From Alphaproteobacteria bacterium (lineage in GTDB: Bacteria; Pseudomonadota; Alphaproteobacteria; JAGOMX01): a stretch of 47,775 nt of DNA. The notes below the pieces were generated by a model. The model had not been told where the DNA came from. It saw nothing but the letters and a program-made list of their open reading frames with translations, and searched no databases. Every line of letters starts with the position of its first letter. Position 1 is the first letter of the stretch. Both the position numbers and the translations under genes were made by a program. This document shows, piece after piece, positions 1 through 9,118 of this stretch. The DNA lies in assembly GCA_017993335.1 (NCBI GenBank), contig JAGOMX010000010.1, forward strand, positions 1-47,775, in the 5' to 3' direction.

Positions 1-335
1 CCTACCCAAAAATAGAAAATATCTTTAAAAACACGACCCCGTGGGAGAGAAAGATTATTGAGTTTAATGGTTCAATGGATAACTTGGTAAAGCAAGGTAT
101 ATACGAAACAGGGCGTCGCTATGCCCTTACGATGCGTGAGATCGAGTGTTTGTCCTATCTGACGACTGGAAAGAGCGCGAAAGAAATAGCTCGGCTGATC
201 AACATTTCGCCGCGGACCGTTGAAACCCATATCAGCAATATTCGTCTGAAAACAAGGTGTCAGACTAAAACGGAGATGACAGTTTGGTTCAAAGAGACTT
301 TTAAGCCATTTTTAGGCAAATCAAGCACATTCTAA
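1..335 (+). CDS. LuxR-family transcriptional regulator, 3' part only
   Basis: This is the C-terminal end of a DNA-binding regulator; the gene starts outside the window. The frame is open from position 3 without a stop, and the first in-frame ATG at 75 has no ribosome binding site, so that ATG is probably internal. The visible protein ends in a LuxR-type helix-turn-helix: LTMREIECLSYL, then GKSAKEIARLINISPRTVETH, then the recognition helix segment ISNIRLKTRC. No sensor domain is visible, so the ligand or partner cannot be named. The stop is TAA at 333-335. The next gene on this side is a tRNA on the other strand. Recognition of the HTH is firm; the incompleteness is inferred from the open frame. 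Confidence 0.85.
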   Translation, partial: YPKIENIFKNTTPWERKIIEFNGSMDNLVKQGIYETGRRYALTMREIECLSYLTTGKSAKEIARLINISPRTVETHISNIRLKTRCQTKTEMTVWFKETFKPFLGKSSTF

Positions 336-496
336 TTCTTGCTACGAATTGAATTTATAGGATCAAGAGGGAATAAGGAATATAAGGGAGGGGCTTTGTG
401 ATGGGAGGCTTAGGGCTGGTTTTTCGTTTTGCTCCCCATATACTCCCCCGAGTGATTTTAGGGTCTGGAGCAAAATGCTGAAACCCGCGTGGGAAT

Positions 497-573
497 TGGT
501 GCACCCGAGAGGACTCGAACCTCTAGCCTCCAGATTCGTAGTCTGGCGCTCTATCCAATTGAGCTACGGGTGC
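497..573 (-). tRNA. tRNA-Arg (anticodon ACG), CCA encoded
   Basis: Read on the minus strand this is a complete cloverleaf. The acceptor stem GCACCCG pairs with CGGGTGC, the D-arm begins TAGCTCAATTGG, the anticodon loop is CTACGAA with anticodon ACG, and the T-arm reads AGAGGTTCGAGTCCTCT. The discriminator base is A (position 500) and the 3' CCA is encoded at 497-499. The ACG anticodon is the usual bacterial form, whose first base is deaminated to inosine by TadA. Confidence 0.96.
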
Positions 574-708
574 GTGTCTAGCTTAAGTTCTAGATCTCGG
601 GACAATACTCAATATTGGTTCTATCTGCAAGATATTTTTTTAAATTTTCAAAGAGGTTTGATATTATGTGGCGAGAAGAGAGATGTCTTGGGTGTAAAAG
701 TGTATAAA

Positions 709-3700
709 CTACTTTTCCAGCATTGTCATAATGCCTTCCCAGTTTTCTGGGGTGTTTTTGAGAAATTGGTTGCAGCGGTCTTTGAAAAGTTTTGATACGG
801 TGTCTTCTGGGTTGGTTTGTAAGCATTTTTCGAATTCGTGTAAGGCTGCAGAAAAGTCTCCCATTTTGTATAATTCAGAGGCCTTTTCGAATAAGGTCAT
901 AAACTCCTCTCTGCCGGACTGTTCTTCATAGGAAGTTATGGGTAAGACTTCGTAGATACCCATGGCTTTAGTTTTGCCTTTAACGCGGATGGTATCAATT
1001 TTTCGAATGCTAAATCTTGAGGGGTCTCGTAATTTATTATAGGTGGTATCGCTGATTAAGAGCTGTGTGCCATACATCTTGTTTAGGCCCTCTATACGTG
1101 AGGCTGCATTCACCATGTCGCTGACGACGTTGGCCTCAATTCTTTCTTCTTCGCCCAAGGCGCAGAGCATGGCAGATCCTGTGTTGACGCCTATTCCCAT
1201 GAGGATGTTTTGGAATCCTGCAGCCTTGATTTCCTGATTAAAGAGAGGCATGGCTTGTTGCATTTCAATAGCCGCCTGAACCGCATCTTGAGTTTCCATG
1301 GGAAATAGCGCTAAAATACCATCCCCTAAAACCCGGTTGATAAAGCCGTTGTTATTACGGATGATTGGTGCCATGTATTTGAGGTACATGTTTAAAATGT
1401 AGGTTAGTTGTTCTGGTTCTATGGATTCTGAGATGGTTGTAAAATCCCTAAGGTCTGCAAAAATGGCGGACATTTCAACTTTTACGCTATCGCCTATTTG
1501 CACTTCTTCGATGTTGTCTCTGCCTAAAAGCTGCAGAAATTTCTTAGGCACGAAGCGTTCTGTCGCATGAAACAGCTCTTGGGTGTGTTCAAGATACGTG
1601 GCATTTTCCAGAGAAATGGCGATTTGGACAGACAAGGCCTGCAAGAGTTGAAGCCGGTCCGGCGTGAAGGCTTGGGTGGCCAAATTGTTCTCCAGATAAA
1701 GTGCAGCTATAACTTTATGGTCTCTTTTAATAGGCAGGCATAAGACGGATTTTGGTTGATGCTCCAAAACGAAGGGTAGCTTGGAATATTTTTCATCATT
1801 TGTCATGTCTGCAATGAGCTCTGGCTCACCAGAACGAATTACATAAGTGATAAGACCTTCCGGAAGCTCTTGGCAATCGTGAATGGATTTGGAAAGCTTA
1901 TTGACTTCAAATACGTCCCCTTTAATTTCCGCATAAGCTTCTATGGTCCATATATTCTTACGAAGGCCAATGAAAACGGCTTTTTCTGCGCCTGCAGATT
2001 CGATAACAACTCGCAAAATGCGAGGGAGTAATTTATCCAAAACGATTTCGCTCGAAATGGCTTGGTTTGCTTTTATCATGGACATCAAGTCCAGCTCGCC
2101 AGTCATCATAACCGTTGTGGAGGAAGATTTTATACGTTCTAAACTGCCTATGCTCTGTTTAGATGCCAAAAGGGAAGCATGTTTTTTCTGCAAGGATTTT
2201 ACTTTTAAGGCGCAGCCCCATTGATCATAATAATAAAGAGCTTCATAAAAATAGGATGACGCAGCCGTTGGATCATTAATGTGTAAGTGGAGGTCTCCGG
2301 CTCTTTCGTTTGCAATAGCCGCCCAACGAGAGAAACCATTTTCTACAGCAAGCGAAATGGTTTGACGGTAATAATCAAGGGCAAGAATGTTGTTGTTCTG
2401 AATGAAGGCTAGCTCTGCAAGGCTTATTAGATAAAGATGTAAAAAATTTCCCGGATTATGATTGGAAAAGTTTTTTAATATTTTTAGGTATTTTTTGATT
2501 TCTTTTAAAATCTTTTTTTTCTCAAGGGGGGGAGCGTCTTTGTATAGCTGTGCGAGGGATAAAATCAAAACGGTATAGCCCTGTTGCAGGGACACGGAAA
2601 TGGCGACCCATTTATTTTCTTTGATAAAAAGATTGGCAAGTTGCCTTGTTTTTTCATAATCTTCCTCAAAATAATGATTAAAAAGAGCCATGGAACCAAA
2701 GGGGGCTGGTGATGGGGGTATGGCATTTATCACATCCTGCAGATGGACCTGTTCATCCCCAAGAAGGTGTTGATGCGAAAGCACAGAAAAATGACTTGAG
2801 CCAATTATATTGGCAATCTGGAATCTGTTTCCCATTTTAAGATATGAGGTGGATAATTTCATCATGTCATGGATGCTTAAGTCAGAAAAGCTACTCAAGT
2901 CTAAATGCGTGTTTGTTGCAAGTGGTAGCCAATTAAAAGAACCAACTTCAATCAAATCTTGGATGGCCAGTTCTGTGTTTTTAATCAGATCTTTTATGTT
3001 TAAAAAATACCCACCCACGCGCATCAAGCGGAAAAGAAAAAAGGCCATATGTGAGGATGAATAAGATTGGCTGTTGTACAGATCTGTGCATATATTATAA
3101 AAAATTCTGTATTCCGTCAGGTCCTGATTATTCAGAAATATATAACGGCAAATGACTTCCAATACCTGAAACAAAGCATGATCCGGTATTCCCTTTTTTT
3201 CATAATAGGAAAGATATTTTATGGTTGCCAGTTGAATGAATGTAAGCTTTCCCGTAAAGGCGGCGGAGTTTCCACCCATAAAAAATATGTCACTGATTAA
3301 AATTAATTCTTCACTGTTAATTCTTTTAAAGCCCAAAATACGTTTTGCAAATTTTTCTCTTTTTCCGTATTTCATTCTCAATATAAAGTACTCAAATTTA
3401 TAATTCAGTCGCGAGGGGTCTGATTCCAGGTGAAGGCCAAAAATAGCGGAGGCTTCAATAAAAATCTTAATGTTATCTTCAAGTTTATTGATGCTTAAAT
3501 TTATAACCATTTTTAATCTATAGGCTTTGCCCTTATCCAGATTGGTTTTCGCTTTGGATAATAAATAATCACACAACTCTAAGGCTTTAGCGGATTCCCT
3601 CATGAGGTATAGGGCTTCTCCTGATTCTAAATTTAAAGCCCAAAGCAATTCACGATCTATCTGCCAATCAAAGTCTTTGGTCCACTCTAGCCCTAAAGAA

Positions 3701-5967
3701 AAATAATCGTATGCCGCTTGATAGGCACCAGATGCAGAAGCTTTTTTCCCGGCAATCAGGCAAATATCGGCTAACTTTTTCTGTTCTTCCGTTGAATCAA
3801 TTAAATCAGTACATTTTTTTAAATGATCTAAGGTTTCGAACAATTGCTCGCTGTTATTTAGATGGGTTATTTGAGAAAAAAATAAACGCCCAATCTTTAA
3901 ATGGAGTTGTTGCTTCTTGTCTTCAGGCAGCATTTGGTATGCGGCCTGTTGAATGCGGTCGTGAATAAATTTGTATCTTAATCCACCATCGGTTTTTTGT
4001 AGTAAACCTTCTTTAAGGGCGGGCGAAAGATTTTCTGCGATTTCCAGTTCGTCCACTTCTAGGATTTCACTCAAGGTAGAGCTGTCAAAAGACATACCCA
4101 GGCAGGATCCAAATTGTAATAAGTTTTGGTTCTGGTTTGATAGTTTATGAATTTTCTCCAATATCAGTTCGACGACATTGCTGGAACCCGGCATATCCGC
4201 GATTTTTTCCAAATCCCATTGCCAGGTTTTTTCTTTATAGGAAAAATGTAAAATTTTTTGGTTGTAGCATTCTTTTAAAAATTCTTTTGTAAAAAATGGA
4301 TTACCCGCGGTTTTTTTGAAAATAACCTGGCCGAGGGGCGCTACCATTTCCGAACTTATTCGCAGAGAGTCAGACAAAAATTTGTTTGTATTCGCAATGT
4401 CTAATGAGTTCAGGACAATATTATTGATTCCAACACCCTTTTTCTTCAGATTTTCAATCGCCTTCATGAGAGGGTGAAGCTCATCCACTTCATTGTCTCT
4501 GTACGCCCCAATAAACAATATGGATTGCGCATCTTGGGTGGTGAGGATGATTTCTAATAATCTTAAAGAGGCCTGGTCTATCCACTGTAAGTCATCAATG
4601 AAAATAACTAATGGTTCTTGGCGGCTGGCGATGCAACTTATGAATTTCTGAAAGAATTTTAAAAATCTGTTTTGTGCTTGCTCGGGCGGCAAACTCTCAA
4701 TCTCGGGTTGTGGACCGATGATCATCTCTAATTCGGGGAAGTATTCAACAATGACTTGTCCAGACTGTCCAAGAGAGGTGAGGATGGTCTCTTTTCTTGC
4801 GATTAATTGTGCTTCTGGTTCTATAAGCCAGTTGTGAAAAAGTTTAGAAAATGCTGCGGTAAAGGCGGTGTAAGGAGTTGTGCGGAGGAGTTGGTCAAAT
4901 TTCCCGTTGATGTAGTTGCCATGACCACTGACGATAGGTTTTTGCAGCTCATTGACAAGGGTTGTTTTCCCAATACCTGAATACCCTGTAATCATCAAGC
5001 ACTCTAATTCTCCATTTTTAACTCGCTCAAAAGAATTTAAGAGGGCCTCTGTTTCGGATTGTCTACCGTACATCTTCGTGGATAAGGTTAAATGATCTAA
5101 TACCTCAGCCGTGCCTAAGTTAAATTCAGATATTTTGTGTGTGGTGCTCCATTCTTGATAGCAACGTGTAAGATCAGCAGTTAATCCGGCGGCACTTTGG
5201 TATCGATCGTCTGCCGATTTAGACATAAGTTTGGCAACGAGTTTAGATAGCATTTCGGGCACTAAAGAATATGTTTTTGCCGCAGGTTTGGCTTCAATAG
5301 CTAAATGAAAATGTACATACTCTAGAGGATCTGTGCTCAGAAAAGGAAGGGTTCCTGTTAGCATTTCATAAAAAGTTATGCCTAGAGAATAATAGTCGCT
5401 TCTATAATCTATAGGTCGATTCATGCGGCCAGTTTGTTCGGGCGATATGTAGGGAAGGCTGCCTTCAAGTTTATTGATAGAGACAACCTCTTGATTTTCG
5501 ATGAAAAGCTGGCTGGCTAAACTCAGGTCGAGTAGTTTAACTTTTAAGGTGTCTGGATCTATTAAAATATTGTCAGGTTTGATATCTTTGTGAATGATTT
5601 TGTTTTCATGCAGGTCCGCAATGCAGCTAATTATTTCCAACGCGATGGGAAAGAATATGTCTAATTTTAGAGCCTTATGATTCAAAAATTCTTTTAAAGG
5701 AAGGCCTCCCACATCATCGAAAATAAGAAAATGAGACGAAGGCGTTTCGATCAGCTTTTGGCAATGTACAAGCCCAGGTAACTGAAGAGATTGATTGATT
5801 TGAAACTCATGCCGGAAGGCAGCAATGGCTTCAGAGCGAGGTCTTTTAGACTTAATGGATTTTATGATGACATTATTTTTGTCTACAATAGATTGAGCTC
5901 TAAACACGATAATATCATTGTTTTCGTAGAGTGTTTCAAGATGTTTGTAGTCTAAAAAGTCATCCAT
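709..5967 (-). CDS. Multidomain Ser/Thr kinase - AAA ATPase - TPR - GAF - class III nucleotide cyclase
   Basis: This 1752-residue signalling protein probably links phosphorylation, ATP-driven assembly and cyclic nucleotide synthesis. Residues about 10-275 are a protein kinase with the ATP-site lysine near K36, catalytic HKDIKPDN (D128, N133), DLS in place of DFG (D147), and YISPEQ in place of APE. There is no glycine-rich loop. An ATPase domain follows, with Walker A GYSGIGKTT at 328-336 and a Walker B-like segment LVIFIDDLQWID. A long TPR-like helical region comes next, then a GAF domain (about 1300-1450). A class III cyclase domain follows with metal aspartates in FADLRDFT (D1505) and GDG (D1549) and the VNAASR segment. 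A short TPR closes the protein. The kinase-ATPase-GAF order resembles large cyanobacterial and myxobacterial kinases; a terminal cyclase is less usual. No membrane segment is visible. The substrate (ATP or GTP) is not determined. Confidence 0.88.
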   Translation of the reverse strand: MDDFLDYKHLETLYENNDIIVFRAQSIVDKNNVIIKSIKSKRPRSEAIAAFRHEFQINQSLQLPGLVHCQKLIETPSSHFLIFDDVGGLPLKEFLNHKALKLDIFFPIALEIISCIADLHENKIIHKDIKPDNILIDPDTLKVKLLDLSLASQLFIENQEVVSINKLEGSLPYISPEQTGRMNRPIDYRSDYYSLGITFYEMLTGTLPFLSTDPLEYVHFHLAIEAKPAAKTYSLVPEMLSKLVAKLMSKSADDRYQSAAGLTADLTRCYQEWSTTHKISEFNLGTAEVLDHLTLSTKMYGRQSETEALLNSFERVKNGELECLMITGYSGIGKTTLVNELQKPIVSGHGNYINGKFDQLLRTTPYTAFTAAFSKLFHNWLIEPEAQLIARKETILTSLGQSGQVIVEYFPELEMIIGPQPEIESLPPEQAQNRFLKFFQKFISCIASRQEPLVIFIDDLQWIDQASLRLLEIILTTQDAQSILFIGAYRDNEVDELHPLMKAIENLKKKGVGINNIVLNSLDIANTNKFLSDSLRISSEMVAPLGQVIFKKTAGNPFFTKEFLKECYNQKILHFSYKEKTWQWDLEKIADMPGSSNVVELILEKIHKLSNQNQNLLQFGSCLGMSFDSSTLSEILEVDELEIAENLSPALKEGLLQKTDGGLRYKFIHDRIQQAAYQMLPEDKKQQLHLKIGRLFFSQITHLNNSEQLFETLDHLKKCTDLIDSTEEQKKLADICLIAGKKASASGAYQAAYDYFSLGLEWTKDFDWQIDRELLWALNLESGEALYLMRESAKALELCDYLLSKAKTNLDKGKAYRLKMVINLSINKLEDNIKIFIEASAIFGLHLESDPSRLNYKFEYFILRMKYGKREKFAKRILGFKRINSEELILISDIFFMGGNSAAFTGKLTFIQLATIKYLSYYEKKGIPDHALFQVLEVICRYIFLNNQDLTEYRIFYNICTDLYNSQSYSSSHMAFFLFRLMRVGGYFLNIKDLIKNTELAIQDLIEVGSFNWLPLATNTHLDLSSFSDLSIHDMMKLSTSYLKMGNRFQIANIIGSSHFSVLSHQHLLGDEQVHLQDVINAIPPSPAPFGSMALFNHYFEEDYEKTRQLANLFIKENKWVAISVSLQQGYTVLILSLAQLYKDAPPLEKKKILKEIKKYLKILKNFSNHNPGNFLHLYLISLAELAFIQNNNILALDYYRQTISLAVENGFSRWAAIANERAGDLHLHINDPTAASSYFYEALYYYDQWGCALKVKSLQKKHASLLASKQSIGSLERIKSSSTTVMMTGELDLMSMIKANQAISSEIVLDKLLPRILRVVIESAGAEKAVFIGLRKNIWTIEAYAEIKGDVFEVNKLSKSIHDCQELPEGLITYVIRSGEPELIADMTNDEKYSKLPFVLEHQPKSVLCLPIKRDHKVIAALYLENNLATQAFTPDRLQLLQALSVQIAISLENATYLEHTQELFHATERFVPKKFLQLLGRDNIEEVQIGDSVKVEMSAIFADLRDFTTISESIEPEQLTYILNMYLKYMAPIIRNNNGFINRVLGDGILALFPMETQDAVQAAIEMQQAMPLFNQEIKAAGFQNILMGIGVNTGSAMLCALGEEERIEANVVSDMVNAASRIEGLNKMYGTQLLISDTTYNKLRDPSRFSIRKIDTIRVKGKTKAMGIYEVLPITSYEEQSGREEFMTLFEKASELYKMGDFSAALHEFEKCLQTNPEDTVSKLFKDRCNQFLKNTPENWEGIMTMLEK

Positions 5968-6005
5968 ATTTATTCTTGTTTTGCCATGTTATACAAAAAA
6001 CTACT

Positions 6006-6869
6006 TTACTGCCACCACGGAAAAAATGGGGGCATATCTGCAGAAACCTTGCCGGGAAATTGAGGTAAGCGTTTTTCCAGAAAGGATTCGATTCCTTCTT
6101 TGGCTTCAGGGCCGCTGCCCAGAAAGAATATGCTTGCCATTTCTGCGGCTAATAATTCATCTAGTTTAGGACCGGCTAATCCTTGCCAAACCAGTTGCCT
6201 TGTCACGGCAACAGAGACTGCTGAGGTTTTATCAATGATTTCTTTGGCAATTGCATGGGCGGCTGGCATTAACTCGTCTTGTTTATGGACGGATGTGGCC
6301 ATTCCGGATTCAAGGGCTTCTTGGGCTTTAATTACACGCCCTGAAATCAGCCAGTCCATAGCTTTCGTGGTTCCAACCATTCGTGGTAAAAACCATGTGG
6401 CGGCAACCTCTGAAGTTACGCCCCGTTTTGTAAATGGAAAGACGAAATTAGCTGTGTCTGCTACTAAACGATAATCCATGGGCAACAGCATAGAAGCCCC
6501 AGATCCAGCCGCATTGCCATTGACAACGGCTATAATGGGTTTATAGCAGCCGAAGATTGCTTTACATAAATTTGTCCCAGGGCTCAGTTTGTTTACTTTT
6601 TCAATGTCGAGGGTATCCGCATTATATAGATCGCTTGTAAAGGAAGGATAGTTGATGGTTCCTCCACCGCCAGAAAGATCAAGGCCGGCGCAATAATAAT
6701 CACCGGCGCCTGTTACGATAATACATCTTATGCTGTCATCAAGGTTTGCTTTATTAAAAAGCTCGGCCATTTCAAAAAACATGTCTATCGTCATGCCATT
6801 TTTTTTCTCAGGACGATTAATGGTAATCGTTAAGATGTTATTTTCTATATGCGTCAGAAATGAACTCAT
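6006..6869 (-). CDS. Enoyl-CoA hydratase/crotonase family protein
   Basis: This crotonase-fold enzyme probably hydrates or isomerises an acyl-CoA in beta-oxidation or a related route. The oxyanion-hole segments are visible as CAGLDLSGGGG and GNAAGSGASMLL, and the family signature RGVTSEVAATWFLPRMVG carries one glutamate in the active-site position. I place the start at the ATG at 6869 (287 residues, MSSFLTHIEN), because an AAAGG ribosome binding site lies just upstream. A start 42 bases further up at 6911 has no such site. It lies 60 bases after the bifunctional fatty-acid enzyme and 38 bases before the giant kinase-cyclase, all on the same strand, so it may be co-transcribed with either. The exact substrate cannot be read from the sequence. 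Confidence 0.88.
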   Translation of the reverse strand: MSSFLTHIENNILTITINRPEKKNGMTIDMFFEMAELFNKANLDDSIRCIIVTGAGDYYCAGLDLSGGGGTINYPSFTSDLYNADTLDIEKVNKLSPGTNLCKAIFGCYKPIIAVVNGNAAGSGASMLLPMDYRLVADTANFVFPFTKRGVTSEVAATWFLPRMVGTTKAMDWLISGRVIKAQEALESGMATSVHKQDELMPAAHAIAKEIIDKTSAVSVAVTRQLVWQGLAGPKLDELLAAEMASIFFLGSGPEAKEGIESFLEKRLPQFPGKVSADMPPFFPWWQ

Positions 6870-6929
6870 ACTTTCTACCTTTCCCAAGAACGCCTCATCA
6901 ACGATGCACATCGTTTTTCGCGTGTGAGG

Positions 6930-9044
6930 TTAATTAAATGTTTTGTCTGATTCAGCCAAGTCTATGAGCATGGATGCGGGTTCCCAAAAATTGGAGTCTG
7001 CTCCTGGTTCTTGAGCGAAACGTTTCAATGACCTAACTATGTTGTAGGCTGCAACGGTGTCGGCATAAAGCATGGGGCCGCCTCTGAAGGAAGGAAAACC
7101 ATAACCATAAGCATATACGACGTCTACATCCGATGCGCGAAGAGCGATCCCTTCAGCCAAAAGCTTGGCGCCTTCGTTGATAAGCATATATACGCATCTT
7201 TCAACGATTTCTTGATCACTAATCTTACGAGGCGTAATTCCAAGCTTTGCTCTTGTGTCTGCGATCATCTTTTCAACAATTGGATCTACGCTTCCGCCAC
7301 GAGCACCAGCTTCATATCGATACCAGCCCGCCCCGGTTTTTTGACCGAATCTGCCCATTTGAGACAGCTCATCCGCAATCATCTCAACTTTTGTTTGGGG
7401 GTTTTCAGCGTAACGGCGCTTGCGTATGGAGCTTAGAATATCTTGTCCTATAGCATCTTGCATTTTAAAGGGCCCAATGGCCATGCCCCATTTTTCTAAT
7501 GCCTTATCCACTTGTTGTGGGGATGCACCTTGTTCAACGAGAATATGTGCGGCTGCTAGATAGTAATAGAGCATGCGATTTCCGATAAAACCGTCGCAAA
7601 CACGGGATAAGACGCCAATTTTTTTAATCTTTTTGCATACGTCCATAACTGTAGCTATGACTTCGTGGGATGTTTTTTCTCCACGCACGACTTCCAGAAG
7701 TTTCATTACATTTGCAGGGCTGAAAAAGTGCATTCCAATGACATTGTGAGATCGGCTGTTCGCAACATTTTGGGAGTTGCTAAAAAAATCCGCTATTTTA
7801 TTGATATCTAGAGAAGAGGTGTTTGTAGCTAAAATGGCATTCGTTTTCGCCACCTTATCCAGTTTTATAAACACTTCTTTTTTTATCTCCATATCCTCCG
7901 CCACAGCCTCAATAATGAGGTCGGCATCTTTTAGGTCTTCATAAGACATTGTCATTTTTAGCAATGACATTGTTTGTTCTAATTTCTCCTGGGTCATTTT
8001 GCCTTTTTGTACAGAAGCTGTGTAATTTTTGAGCAAAATCGCTTCGCTTTTGTCTAGCGACTCTTGTGACCTGGCTAACAATGTCACGGGCATTCCCACA
8101 TTTAGAAATACCATTGTAATGCCACAGGCCATCACGCCTGATCCGACGATGGCAACTTGCTCAATCTTGCGAGGGGGCGTGTCCGACGGCACGTCTGGGA
8201 TTTTGGCTACAGCTTTTTCTGCGAGAAATAAATGCATGAGAGACTTGGATTCAGGTGTATTCAGTAGAATATCCGCCTCAATAAATTCTGATTTCATTCC
8301 TTCATCAAAAGATTTCTTGATACAGTTTTCTATAGATTCGACCGCTTTGTAAGGTCCCCCATTGTTTTTTACCGATGAAGAGACAATTTGTTTTGCAAAT
8401 TGTAAATAGGCTTCCGCGTAAGGGTCGTTGATTTTGACGTCTCTGGCCTTTTTTATGGGGCAGCCTTTTGCAATGATTTTTTCAGCAAAAGCAATGGCGC
8501 CACCCAGCAGATCGCTTTCAAATATTTCATCAAATAGGCCACTGTCTTTGAGCTGTCTTGCGGATACAGATTTTCCTGAGACGATGAGATTCAGGGCTTT
8601 TTCAATGCCGATCAGTCTCGGTAATCTTTGAGAGCCTCCGCCAGCCGGCATTATGCCCATGGTTACTTCCAATTGGCCAACTTTTGCATCCGCCAGGGCG
8701 ACTCTGTAATGACAACCCAGTGCTGGTTCTAAGCCGCCTCCAAAGGCAACGCCTCCAATAGCGGCAATGGTTGGTTTGCTGCACGATTCCAAAATATCGG
8801 CGAATACGGGGAAATTGGGCTGTTTATAAATCTTTCGATTGAGGAGTTCATTTAAGTCGGCTCCACCAGAAAAAGCCCGTTCTGAGCCGATGAGAACAAT
8901 AGCTTTAATTTGGGGATCCATTTCCGCCTTATCTAAGGCCAGGACGATATCTCTTCTGAGCTCCCATTCAAATGTATTTAATGGGGGGCTGTTAAATGTA
9001 ATTACAGCAACTTGATTATGAATTGAATATATTACTTTGCTCAT
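6930..9044 (-). CDS. Bifunctional enoyl-CoA hydratase / 3-hydroxyacyl-CoA dehydrogenase (FadB/FadJ-like)
   Basis: This protein should carry out two consecutive beta-oxidation steps: hydration of enoyl-CoA, then NAD-dependent oxidation of 3-hydroxyacyl-CoA. Residues about 1-190 are a crotonase domain (FSGGADL, GGVAFGGGLEPALGCHYRVA, VGQLEVTMG). A dehydrogenase follows with the Rossmann motif GSGVMACG, the catalytic histidine segment GMHFFSPANVMKLLEVV, and two C-terminal 3HCDH domains (DGFIGNRMLYYY; GYGFPSFRGGPM). It is 704 residues from the ATG at 9044, where GGGA sits upstream. A TTG 15 bases upstream is less likely. The layout matches the single-chain, peroxisomal-type/FadJ-like enzymes. Neighbours on both sides are crotonase-family proteins. 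No thiolase or acyl-CoA dehydrogenase is present in this window. Confidence 0.93.
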   Translation of the reverse strand: MSKVIYSIHNQVAVITFNSPPLNTFEWELRRDIVLALDKAEMDPQIKAIVLIGSERAFSGGADLNELLNRKIYKQPNFPVFADILESCSKPTIAAIGGVAFGGGLEPALGCHYRVALADAKVGQLEVTMGIMPAGGGSQRLPRLIGIEKALNLIVSGKSVSARQLKDSGLFDEIFESDLLGGAIAFAEKIIAKGCPIKKARDVKINDPYAEAYLQFAKQIVSSSVKNNGGPYKAVESIENCIKKSFDEGMKSEFIEADILLNTPESKSLMHLFLAEKAVAKIPDVPSDTPPRKIEQVAIVGSGVMACGITMVFLNVGMPVTLLARSQESLDKSEAILLKNYTASVQKGKMTQEKLEQTMSLLKMTMSYEDLKDADLIIEAVAEDMEIKKEVFIKLDKVAKTNAILATNTSSLDINKIADFFSNSQNVANSRSHNVIGMHFFSPANVMKLLEVVRGEKTSHEVIATVMDVCKKIKKIGVLSRVCDGFIGNRMLYYYLAAAHILVEQGASPQQVDKALEKWGMAIGPFKMQDAIGQDILSSIRKRRYAENPQTKVEMIADELSQMGRFGQKTGAGWYRYEAGARGGSVDPIVEKMIADTRAKLGITPRKISDQEIVERCVYMLINEGAKLLAEGIALRASDVDVVYAYGYGFPSFRGGPMLYADTVAAYNIVRSLKRFAQEPGADSNFWEPASMLIDLAESDKTFN

Positions 9045-9118
9045 ATAATAAAATCCCAAAATTTGTCGTTATTATTATTTTACAATATCTTGGTTAATCA
9101 GCGGTTAAAGAGTTTTTT

